Positions 20,204 through 27,069 of a stretch of DNA of 64,000 nucleotides are shown here, in pieces. Below the pieces are notes generated by a model. That model worked only from the letters and a program-made list of their open reading frames with translations, did no database searches and was not told the origin of the DNA. The stretch comes from Ectothiorhodospira lacustris (GTDB lineage: Bacteria > Pseudomonadota > Gammaproteobacteria > Ectothiorhodospirales > Ectothiorhodospiraceae): the NCBI RefSeq assembly GCF_022227845.1, contig NZ_JAJNQN010000017.1:29751-93750 (forward strand). The letters run 5' to 3'. A program made the translations under genes and the position numbers. Numbering within the stretch: the first letter of the stretch is position 1; every line of letters starts with the position of its first letter.

Positions 20204-20344
20204 ATGAATGACAATAGCATCTCGGGCCTGAGCGAAGAACAAGCCAAGGAATTCCACGAGCAGTTCAAGACCACCTTCACCGTGTTCATGGTGATCGCTG
20301 CTGCTGCGCACTTCCTGGTGTTCCTGTGGAGACCCTTCTACTAA
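20204..20344 (+). CDS. pucB: Light-harvesting (LH2-type) beta polypeptide, copy 2
   Basis: The 46-residue beta chain (MNDNSISGLSEEQAKEF at the start, WRPFY at the end) shares the central EFHEQFKTTFTVFM with copy 1 and keeps the ligand histidine in AAAAHFLVFLW. The helix differs by VI for AL and F/L for Y/V, changes near the pigment that could tune absorption. The ribosome binding site is GGAGAG. It is downstream of alpha2. Confidence 0.88.
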   Translation: MNDNSISGLSEEQAKEFHEQFKTTFTVFMVIAAAAHFLVFLWRPFY

Positions 20345-20376
20345 GAAGGTCTTGGCAGTCGCTGTATTAGCAGTGC

Positions 20377-20474
20377 AGGTAGAGGTAGCTTGAAAGACTC
20401 TGAAAGTGTGCGCATCGTGACTTTGCAGAGGCCGACGCCACACGAGTTTTCAGGCTCCTCTACCTTCCTTTTTT
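20377..20474 (+). ncRNA. Possible structured 3' end or small RNA after antenna operon 2
   Basis: AGGTAGAGG (20377-20385) and CCTCTACCT (20457-20465) can pair as a 9-bp stem closing a 71-nt segment. A T-rich run (CCTTTTTT) follows. This could be the operon 2 terminator with an elaborated loop or an independent small RNA. No promoter is obvious. The next 150 bases, up to the flgZ stop, hold nothing that I recognise. Confidence 0.3.
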
Positions 20475-20625
20475 AAGGCGTTCTAAATTGAATTGATCCC
20501 AGGGCAGGTTGCGGATTGATTCGGTCTCCAGCCCATTAGCCGCCCTTTTCTTGAGCCACTATCCTTCAGCTTCATCCTCCCCCGGATTCGGCCTCCGAGT
20601 CCATGAGGCCCCCGTTATTCGGCTG

Positions 20626-21408
20626 CTATTGCCCGGGAGGATAGAGCCCTTTGTGGCCGGCACCATTCTGGTGAACCCTCTCGCGCTCCATGAGCAGCAA
20701 GGCCCTCAGCAGCGTCTGTTCATCCGTCTGTGAAAGGTCATAAAAACGCCCGCCGATCAGTCTTTCACCGGTTTCCCTATCGTCGGACGCAAAGCGTATC
20801 TGAATGCCGCATTCAATAGGCTCGTTGCCGGAGAGGACGAGTTTGCTGAGTGTCAGCAGGTCTCTGGCATGGATAGGGGTTTTGATCGGGAAAGCGGCGC
20901 GAAGTCCCCCCAGCGATATGTCCGCGAGGTTGCCGTTGAAGTGACGCCCGTCCCTGTCTACCAGGGTCACAGGCGTACCGAGGGCATCATCCACCGGGGC
21001 ACGGAAATGCGCGCGTTTCTGCTCGCTGTCCAGTTCGGCCGGCATGGAGACGACGTAGAAGGCTTCGCCATCGTGCTCTCCGGAGTGAAGGACTTCCGCA
21101 CGGAAGTGCAGGCAGGATGCGTTGAGTACCGCGTACACATGGACCTGCTGCCCGGCCGCCATGCGTAAATTACCCTGATAAGGACTCAACTCGCTCAGGA
21201 ACAGCCATCCGCGGGATGGGTCCATGCGATTCAGGGTGCTGTGGAAGAATTCCTGATCCTGGCCGAAACGGATGCTGATGGAGGCGCGGCGGGCCTCCAG
21301 ATCTCTGAGCAGGGCATTGATGCGTTCCTGCCTCAAGATACGGTCACCCGGGTGTCCCGGCGGAGGGGTACGCACGGTCGTCTGCGTCTGATTGGTGGGC
21401 TGGTTCAT
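20626..21408 (-). CDS. flgZ: YcgR/FlgZ-type flagellar brake protein with PilZ domain
   Basis: The 260-residue protein has an N-terminal YcgR domain (about 25-130) and a C-terminal PilZ domain. The c-di-GMP-binding signatures are visible as QKRAHFRAPV (RxxxR) and DISLGGLRA (D-x-S-x-x-G) near residues 130-175. YcgR-type proteins bind c-di-GMP and slow or bias the flagellar motor. The position next to flgN-flgM matches the FlgZ locus of Pseudomonas, which supports the name. GGAGAA precedes the start. Confidence 0.87.
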   Translation of the reverse strand: MNQPTNQTQTTVRTPPPGHPGDRILRQERINALLRDLEARRASISIRFGQDQEFFHSTLNRMDPSRGWLFLSELSPYQGNLRMAAGQQVHVYAVLNASCLHFRAEVLHSGEHDGEAFYVVSMPAELDSEQKRAHFRAPVDDALGTPVTLVDRDGRHFNGNLADISLGGLRAAFPIKTPIHARDLLTLSKLVLSGNEPIECGIQIRFASDDRETGERLIGGRFYDLSQTDEQTLLRALLLMERERVHQNGAGHKGLYPPGQ

Positions 21409-21549
21409 GGCCGGGTTCTCCGCGCTCTTTGACCTCCAGACGGATGACTTTCTCTGGAGCCTATACTGAGGCTAGCACAGTCTGAGAAAGAAACAGTCTT
21501 TAGTGCGGGTGCATGCAGGATTTATCGGCGTCGGCCGGGGGGGGAGGGG

Positions 21550-22035
21550 TCAGGCTTTGGTGATGGTGCGGGAATTTGCCCCGGAAGAGGTGGTCCGCCC
21601 GCGAGGGCCGTACAGTTCAGTACGGGCGTCTTCGCCTCGCAGGATGTGTAGCGCTTGCTCTACGTGCCGGCGCTTGGTTTCCACCACGCCGCCATTGGTG
21701 AGATTGAGCTGACGGCATCTCGCTATGATGTCCACCAAGCGATCCCAGACCGGGCTCAGAATGCGTTCAGTATCCCAGTCACGTAGACAGCATGCCATGC
21801 CCTGGGCGTTGTTCTCATAGCCTTCCCGTTTGAGCAGGGCGCCCTGCTCCCGGGTGAGCTGCTCCAGCCGCTCAACCTGCCGCTGCTTTTCGGCGATGGC
21901 CAGATTGAGGGTATCGAGGTCCCTTGCGCTCAGGGCCTGCCCTTCCAGTTGCAGGGCATGCTCCAGCGACGAGGCCTCCCGCACCGAGTGGGTCAGAATC
22001 TGTTCCAGTTGCTCCGGAAACGAGCGCATGTTCAT
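21550..22035 (-). CDS. flgN: FlgN-like flagellar export chaperone for FlgK and FlgL
   Basis: The 161-residue helical protein matches FlgN in size and in its heptad-rich middle (LNLAIAEKQRQVERLEQLTREQGALL). The C-terminal ERILSPVWDRLVDIIARCRQLNLTNGGVV segment is family-like, with NGGV(I/V) conserved. FlgN delivers the hook-filament junction proteins encoded about 11 kb away as flgK-flgL. It lies 2 bp after flgM and is probably cotranscribed with it. Confidence 0.83.
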   Translation of the reverse strand: MNMRSFPEQLEQILTHSVREASSLEHALQLEGQALSARDLDTLNLAIAEKQRQVERLEQLTREQGALLKREGYENNAQGMACCLRDWDTERILSPVWDRLVDIIARCRQLNLTNGGVVETKRRHVEQALHILRGEDARTELYGPRGRTTSSGANSRTITKA

Positions 22036-22037
22036 GG

Positions 22038-22349
22038 CTAGAACAGGTCTTCGGTCTTGAGGATATTATTGGCCACGGATTCGGCGTTGACCTCATAGCG
22101 TCCTTCCTGGATGGCCAGGCGGATGGCGGCTACCTTTTCCTGGTCGACGGCGGGCTGTGCCTTGGCATCCTGTTCCAGCGTACTCAGGCGGCGGGCAGTC
22201 TCCGTCAGAGTAACCTTATCGCCCGCCGGGCCGGAAAGCCCCGCAGCACCACCGCCTGACCGCGAGCCTCTGGCAATGTCGGAGGCACCACGGCTTTCTC
22301 CGGCACTTCGCGGCTGAGTCTGAGTTAAATTCTTGATGTCGATGGACAT
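22038..22349 (-). CDS. flgM: Anti-sigma-28 factor FlgM
   Basis: FlgM holds sigma-28 (FliA) inactive until it is exported through the completed hook. The 103-residue protein begins MSIDIKNLTQ, has a disordered Ser/Gly/Pro-rich N-half, and ends with the sigma-binding helices (VAAIRLAIQEGRYEVNAESVANNIL), which are clear family signatures. A sigma-28-type promoter lies 44-70 bp upstream, consistent with FlgM feedback on its own regulon. Confidence 0.92.
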   Translation of the reverse strand: MSIDIKNLTQTQPRSAGESRGASDIARGSRSGGGAAGLSGPAGDKVTLTETARRLSTLEQDAKAQPAVDQEKVAAIRLAIQEGRYEVNAESVANNILKTEDLF

Positions 22350-22392
22350 GTTGCGTTCCTCGCGTGCACTGAACGACCACTTCTTAGGAAGA

Positions 22393-22419
22393 GTATCGGC
22401 CGGTTTTCAGGTTTCTTTA
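22393..22419 (-). promoter_or_regulatory. Sigma-28 promoter of flgMN
   Basis: Read on the minus strand, TAAAGAAA-N11-GCCGATAC matches the flagellar sigma-28 pattern TAAA(GTTT)-N11-GCCGATAA almost fully. It faces flgM. Confidence 0.83.
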
Positions 22420-22450
22420 GGGCTATTAGGGGGATTCAGTGCGACCTGAC

Positions 22451-23185
22451 TCACATATTAACACCCACCACTCCGGCTGAGAGTACCCGGCCTTCCACAA
22501 TGCGCCGGGATGACAGGTTGCGAACCTGAACTCGGTCTCCATGCGCCCCATCCGCGAGTGCCTGGCCCTCCATGCGCACGGATAGGTCGGTGTTTTGCGC
22601 CACCAGCGTGACCTTTTGTCCTCGTTGCACCAGCCGCTGGGGCTCGACCATCTGTGGAGACAGGGCCGTGCCGGCGGGCAGGGCCCGCCTGAGGACCATG
22701 TTGGTGACCTCCGCCGGATCCGTGAGATATCCGCTGTGCATGTTGCCCAAGTCGCGTAATTCGAGCCTGATGTCATTTTGGGAGAGCAGGGTGCCCCGGG
22801 GGAGGGCACGCTCCAGGACAACGACTTCTCCGCGGACCACCACCTGCATGGGCACGAACAGGCTCCAGGGCGAGGGGGCGGTGCAGCGAACCCCTACGGT
22901 GGTGTGCCCCGTCATTCTGGCCCCGGCCGGCAAGAAGGTTTCCAGGGTGGTGTCGCAGGCCCTCAGTCTAAGGCGCGGGTCCAGTGAGCCCCGGCTGATA
23001 CGCACATCCACGTGATCACCGTGATGAGCGCGGGCCTGATGACCGAGAAACGCACCGGCAGATGTCAAAATACTGTCGTGAGACTGTGTTTCCACTGCCA
23101 TAAGATTGATGGGGGTGCAGGCCAGCAGGCCTGCGAACAAAGTCAGGCCGATCCCGAATCGGCGCTTCCGGAAGCTGAAAAACAT
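22451..23185 (-). CDS. flgA: Flagellar P-ring assembly chaperone FlgA
   Basis: FlgA acts in the periplasm to help assemble the FlgI P-ring. The 244-residue protein starts with a basic N-terminus and a hydrophobic signal segment (IGLTLFAGLLACTPINLMAV). A SAF-type domain follows, with VVVLERALPRGTLLSQNDIRLELRD split by ordinary residues, and the family end QVRNLSSRRIVEGRV. The gene is separated from flgM by about 100 bp and faces away from cheV, as in Pseudomonas. Confidence 0.9.
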   Translation of the reverse strand: MFFSFRKRRFGIGLTLFAGLLACTPINLMAVETQSHDSILTSAGAFLGHQARAHHGDHVDVRISRGSLDPRLRLRACDTTLETFLPAGARMTGHTTVGVRCTAPSPWSLFVPMQVVVRGEVVVLERALPRGTLLSQNDIRLELRDLGNMHSGYLTDPAEVTNMVLRRALPAGTALSPQMVEPQRLVQRGQKVTLVAQNTDLSVRMEGQALADGAHGDRVQVRNLSSRRIVEGRVLSAGVVGVNM

Positions 23186-23305
23186 CGTACCGCTACCTCG
23201 CTTGATGGCTCATCACCACACCCTTGGGGTATGTCATGAAGCGCCGGATAAGTGGCGCATGATGTCCTTTGGGGGGTATGCTGCAAAATGAAGGCCAAAA
23301 AAATT

Positions 23306-23332
23306 TCAAGAAATCTTCGCCGGTGCCGATCA
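23306..23332 (+). promoter_or_regulatory. Sigma-28-type promoter of cheV
   Basis: TCAAGAAA-N11-GCCGATCA lies about 50 bp upstream of the cheV start. The -10 half agrees with the sigma-28 consensus GCCGATAA at seven of eight positions. The -35 half has one change in the TAAA core. Confidence 0.7.
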
Positions 23333-23381
23333 TACTTGTGCATGAGAGGGTATGATTTGAAAATACCCGCAGGAGAGCCCG

Positions 23382-24314
23382 ATGAGCAGCTTGCTGGATG
23401 ACGTCGATCGCCGGACTCAGATGGTGGGGCAGAATCGTCTGGAACTGCTCCTTTTCACCTTGGGTACCCGTCAGTTATTTGCCATCAATGTATTCAAGGT
23501 GCGGGAGGTCATTACCTGTCCCGCATTGAGTCGGCTTCCCAGCGCCCATCCGATCATCCGTGGAGTGGCTACCCTGCGCGGCAAGACGGTATCCGTGGTC
23601 GATCTTGCACAGGCCCTGAGCATGTCGCCCGTCGGCTCCGGAGAGCGCGGATCATTCGTCATTCTTACTGAATTCAATCGTTCCGTTCAGGGACTTCTGG
23701 TGGCATCGGTGGATCGCATCATCAACCTCAACTGGGATCAGATTCGACCGCCTCCCCGTGGCACACATAAAGACAGTTTTTTGACGGCTGTGACCCAGGT
23801 CGACGATCGTCTGGTGGAGATCATTGATGTGGAAAAAGTGCTGGAGATGGTCACCGGTCCGGCACGGGATGTCAGCGATGCGCTGGTATCCAGCAGCCGT
23901 GGAGGGGGGAGAGTGCGATGCGCCCTGGTCGCCGACGACTCTACGGTGGCGCGCAAGCAGATCGTGCGCGCCCTGACCCAGATCGGCGTGGAATCGGTGG
24001 TGGTAAATGATGGCAGACAGGCACTGGACAAGTTGCTGGAAATGGCTGCCCAAGGCCCCATCGAGCAGCAGATCGGGATGGTGATATCCGATATCGAGAT
24101 GCCGGAGATGGATGGTTACACGCTCTCCGCCGCCATCAGGAAGGAGCCGGCCCTGTCCGGGCTGTACGTTGTGCTCCATTCTTCCCTGAGCGGGACCTTC
24201 AATGAGACCCTGGTCCGCAGGGCGGGGGCTGACCGTTTTTTGCCCAAGTTCAGCCCCGATGAGCTGGCAGAGGCCGTACTGGGACACCTGCAGATGGGTG
24301 ATGACGCGAAATAA
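23382..24314 (+). CDS. cheV: Chemotaxis coupling protein CheV (CheW-REC)
   Basis: The 310-residue protein joins an N-terminal CheW-like domain (about 15-165, with LFAINVFKVREVI and RGVATLRGKTVSVVDLA) to a C-terminal receiver domain (about 180-305). The phosphoacceptor aspartate is in VISDIEMPEMDG, and the switch lysine is in RFLPKF. CheV couples receptors to CheA with phosphorylation-dependent adaptation. The gene heads the cheV-cheR pair before the flg operon. Confidence 0.93.
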   Translation: MSSLLDDVDRRTQMVGQNRLELLLFTLGTRQLFAINVFKVREVITCPALSRLPSAHPIIRGVATLRGKTVSVVDLAQALSMSPVGSGERGSFVILTEFNRSVQGLLVASVDRIINLNWDQIRPPPRGTHKDSFLTAVTQVDDRLVEIIDVEKVLEMVTGPARDVSDALVSSSRGGGRVRCALVADDSTVARKQIVRALTQIGVESVVVNDGRQALDKLLEMAAQGPIEQQIGMVISDIEMPEMDGYTLSAAIRKEPALSGLYVVLHSSLSGTFNETLVRRAGADRFLPKFSPDELAEAVLGHLQMGDDAK

Positions 24315-24486
24315 GGACCCATGGCCGGCATCTTCATGCCGCCCGGCGGTTATTGTGTGCCCCTTGGGCGGCAGCGCGGCATGCCCCTTTTGAGGTGTCT
24401 CGAAGGTATACTGGTGGCGCTGCCTATTGAGCAGTACGACGGCTTGCGTTCTACAACGAAAGATTGATCGATCACAGGAATCCACC

Positions 24487-25317
24487 TTGTCAGGCCCTAT
24501 CGAATCTCAGGATTACGAGGATTTCAGGCTGTTTCTGGAGAAGTCCTGTGGACTGGTCCTTGGGGAAAACAAGCACTATCTGGTGAACAGCCGCCTGTCG
24601 CGGCTCATGGGTGAATTCTCGGTCTCTTCCGTCAGCGATCTGCTCAGGCAGCTGAAACTGGGGCGCAATCCCGGTCTGCGGGAACGGGTCATCGAGGCCA
24701 TGACCACCAACGAAACCTACTGGTTTCGGGATGTCTTTCCCTTCGAGATCCTCAAGAATCAAATCTACCCGGAGTTGGCCAAGCAGAAGGGTTCGGGTTA
24801 TGCCCCGCGTATCTGGTGTGCCGCCTGTTCTTCCGGGCAGGAGCCTTATTCCATCAGCATGGGGTTCAGTGAATACCAGCAGTCCCGGCCCGGCAGCTTG
24901 CGGGATGTCCAGATCCTGGGAACGGATATCTCGGGCGCCGTGTTGAAGGAGTCCCGTGAGGCCAGCTACGATTCCTTGGCGGTCGCACGTGGCCTCTCCC
25001 TTGATCGCCGCAACCGGTTTTTCGTTCAGAATGGTGATCGCTGGGTTCTTCGCCCGGATATCAAGGCTCGAGCAAGTTTTCGTGAGTTCAATCTCATGGA
25101 CAGCTATACCCTGTTGGGGCGTTTCGACGTGGTTTTCTGCCGCAACGTGCTGATCTATTTTTCGATCGACTCCAAGAAGCTGATCCTGAAGCGTATTTCC
25201 CAAATTCTCAATCCGGGTGGGTATCTCTTCCTGGGGGCATCCGAGTCGATGGCCAATTACTCGGATGCCTTTGAGATGGTGCGTTGCAATCCCGGGGTGG
25301 TTTACCGCCTGCGCTGA
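24487..25317 (+). CDS. cheR: Chemotaxis protein methyltransferase CheR
   Basis: CheR uses S-adenosylmethionine to methylate glutamates of chemoreceptors. The protein, about 276 residues, has the N-terminal helical domain and the VIEAMTTNETYWFRD segment typical of CheR. The SAM-binding WCAACSSGQEPYSI motif and DVVFCRNVLIYF are also present. I chose the TTG at 24487, preceded by AGGAA, because homologues start near here. A frame-compatible TTG 60 bp upstream is possible. The 172-bp gap after cheV contains the inverted pair ATGCCGC/GCGGCAT. Confidence 0.93.
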   Translation: MSGPIESQDYEDFRLFLEKSCGLVLGENKHYLVNSRLSRLMGEFSVSSVSDLLRQLKLGRNPGLRERVIEAMTTNETYWFRDVFPFEILKNQIYPELAKQKGSGYAPRIWCAACSSGQEPYSISMGFSEYQQSRPGSLRDVQILGTDISGAVLKESREASYDSLAVARGLSLDRRNRFFVQNGDRWVLRPDIKARASFREFNLMDSYTLLGRFDVVFCRNVLIYFSIDSKKLILKRISQILNPGGYLFLGASESMANYSDAFEMVRCNPGVVYRLR

Positions 25318-25450
25318 GCGGGCAGGGTGTCAATAACCCGACCCGCCCTCAGGGGGCGGGACCCTCCAACCGGCGGTATCTTGCCGTGGCAGTCAGTCCG
25401 ATTCAGGACGCCTTTTACCCAAGCCTTTAAGAAACCTGCCTTTTTTTTTA

Positions 25451-25467
25451 TGGCACGCGGATTGCAT
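25451..25467 (+). promoter_or_regulatory. Sigma-54 promoter of the flgB operon
   Basis: TGGCAC-GCGGA-TTGCAT is a near-perfect -24/-12 element. It lies 36 bp before the flgB start, which gives a leader of roughly 25 nt. Sigma-54 control of flgB, with an FleQ/FlrC-type activator, is known in Pseudomonas and Vibrio. Confidence 0.9.
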
Positions 25468-25502
25468 TTCGACCTTCAGGAACATTTCTTGAGGTCGAGT
25501 CC

Positions 25503-25901
25503 ATGCCACTTTCCATAGACAGGGCCATTGGTATCCACGGCGATGCGCTGCAGGTGCGCTCAAAGCGCCTGGAGTTGCTCGCCTCCAATATCGCCAATTC
25601 CGATACCCCCAACTACAAGGCGCGGGACCTGGATTTTCGTCAGGTGCTCAGCCGTGCACATCAACCTGATGCACTGGGTCTGCGCCTCACCCACGCCGCC
25701 CATATTGCCACTGATGCCTCGGGGCAGGGCATGGGCGAGCCGCTCTACCGGGTGCCCACCCAGCCATCCCTGGACGGCAATACGGTGGACCCCCAGCTGG
25801 AGCAGGCGGCCTTTGCCGAAAACACCGTGCAGTACCAGGCCAGCCTGGATTTTCTCAGCAAGAAATTCAGCGGCCTGCGTACGGCCCTGAAAGGCGAATA
25901 G
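25503..25901 (+). CDS. flgB: Flagellar basal-body proximal rod protein FlgB
   Basis: The 132-residue rod subunit has the family N-terminus (IHGDALQVRSKRLELLASNI, then ANSDTPNYKARDLDF) and the C-terminal NTVQYQASLDFL segment. It is exported by the flagellar type III system without a cleaved signal. It is the first gene of the continuous flgBCDEFGHIJKL run behind the sigma-54 promoter. Confidence 0.95.
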   Translation: MPLSIDRAIGIHGDALQVRSKRLELLASNIANSDTPNYKARDLDFRQVLSRAHQPDALGLRLTHAAHIATDASGQGMGEPLYRVPTQPSLDGNTVDPQLEQAAFAENTVQYQASLDFLSKKFSGLRTALKGE

Positions 25902-25917
25902 GCCGGGAGATTAACCC

Positions 25918-26337
25918 ATGAGCAACATGTTCAAGATCTTTGACGTCTCCGGTTCGGCGCTAAGCGCCCAGTCGGTGCGTCTGAACACCATCGCCAGCAA
26001 CATGGCCAATGCCCAGGTAGCCAGCACTACCCCCGAGCAGGCCTACCGTTCCAAACAGCCGGTATTCCAGACGGTGATGGACCAGTTCGGCAGGAGTGCG
26101 TCCACCACCCCGGTGCGGGTGGCCGGCATCGTCGAGAGCCAGGCCGAGCCCTTCGTGAAATATGAGCCCCATCACCCGCTGGCCAATGAGCAAGGGTATG
26201 TCTACATGCCCAACGTGAACCTGGTGGACGAGATGGCCAACATGATCTCCGCCTCCCGCAGTTACGAGAACAACGTGGAGGTGATGAACACCACCAAGCA
26301 ACTGTTGCTGCGGACCCTACAGCTGGGTCAGTCATAG
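25918..26337 (+). CDS. flgC: Flagellar basal-body rod protein FlgC
   Basis: FlgC is a proximal rod subunit. The 139 residues show the rod/hook N-terminal motif SAQSVRLNTIASNMANAQV, the MPNVNLVDEMANMISASRSY segment and the C-terminal NTTKQLLLRTLQLG helix. Sixteen base pairs separate it from flgB. It has a GGGAG-type ribosome binding site. Confidence 0.95.
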   Translation: MSNMFKIFDVSGSALSAQSVRLNTIASNMANAQVASTTPEQAYRSKQPVFQTVMDQFGRSASTTPVRVAGIVESQAEPFVKYEPHHPLANEQGYVYMPNVNLVDEMANMISASRSYENNVEVMNTTKQLLLRTLQLGQS

Positions 26338-26349
26338 GAGGGATGAGAC

Positions 26350-27027
26350 ATGAGTGTCATTGACGCCAATACCCTGGCCAGTTTGGGGCTGACCTCGGCC
26401 GCCGGGCAGGGCAAGGAATCCAGCCGGGATGAGCTGGGACAGGCGGATTTCTTCAAGCTGATGATCACCCAGTTGCAGAATCAGGATCCCTTCGAGCCCA
26501 TGGAAAGCGGCGATTTCCTGGGTCAGATCGCCCAGTTCGGCACGGTCAACGGGATCGGCGAGCTGCAGAAATCCTTTGAAGGCATTGCCCAGGCCATGCA
26601 GGCCAACCAGACCCTACAGGCCGCCGCTCTGGTGGATCGCGAGGTCCTGATCCCCGTGGATCTGGCGGTGCTGGGTGACGAGGGAGGCATCCGCGGTGGA
26701 GTGGACCTGAAATCCTCCGCCAATGACTTGACGGTAAATGTCTACAACGAGGCGGGTGTGCTGGTAAGTCGCATTCCCATGGGCGGGCAGGGGAGCGGCG
26801 TGAAGTCCTTCGTCTGGGACGGCACTACCACGGAGGGCGAGCGGGCACCACCGGGGGTGTATGAGTTTCGCGCCGAGGCTCAGCTGGATGGCCAGACCAG
26901 CCAGCCCCAGACCCTGCTCAATGCTCGGGTGGACAGCGTCCGTACCGGGCAGGCCGGCGGGGGAATCACGCTGATCGTTGAAGGCTTCGGTGAGATCGAC
27001 CTGGCCACGGTCCGGCAGATCGGTTGA
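26350..27027 (+). CDS. flgD: Hook capping and scaffolding protein FlgD
   Basis: FlgD caps the growing hook. The 225-residue protein has the conserved N-terminal export and scaffold region (ELGQADFFKLMITQLQNQDP followed by FEPMESGDFLGQIAQF). A C-terminal FlgD Ig/tudor-like region follows, with FVWDGTTTEGERAPPGVYEF. It lies directly before the hook gene flgE, as usual. Confidence 0.95.
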   Translation: MSVIDANTLASLGLTSAAGQGKESSRDELGQADFFKLMITQLQNQDPFEPMESGDFLGQIAQFGTVNGIGELQKSFEGIAQAMQANQTLQAAALVDREVLIPVDLAVLGDEGGIRGGVDLKSSANDLTVNVYNEAGVLVSRIPMGGQGSGVKSFVWDGTTTEGERAPPGVYEFRAEAQLDGQTSQPQTLLNARVDSVRTGQAGGGITLIVEGFGEIDLATVRQIG

Positions 27028-27069
27028 GACGCGTCTTTAGAAACAAGCTAATAAACTGAGGATTACACC

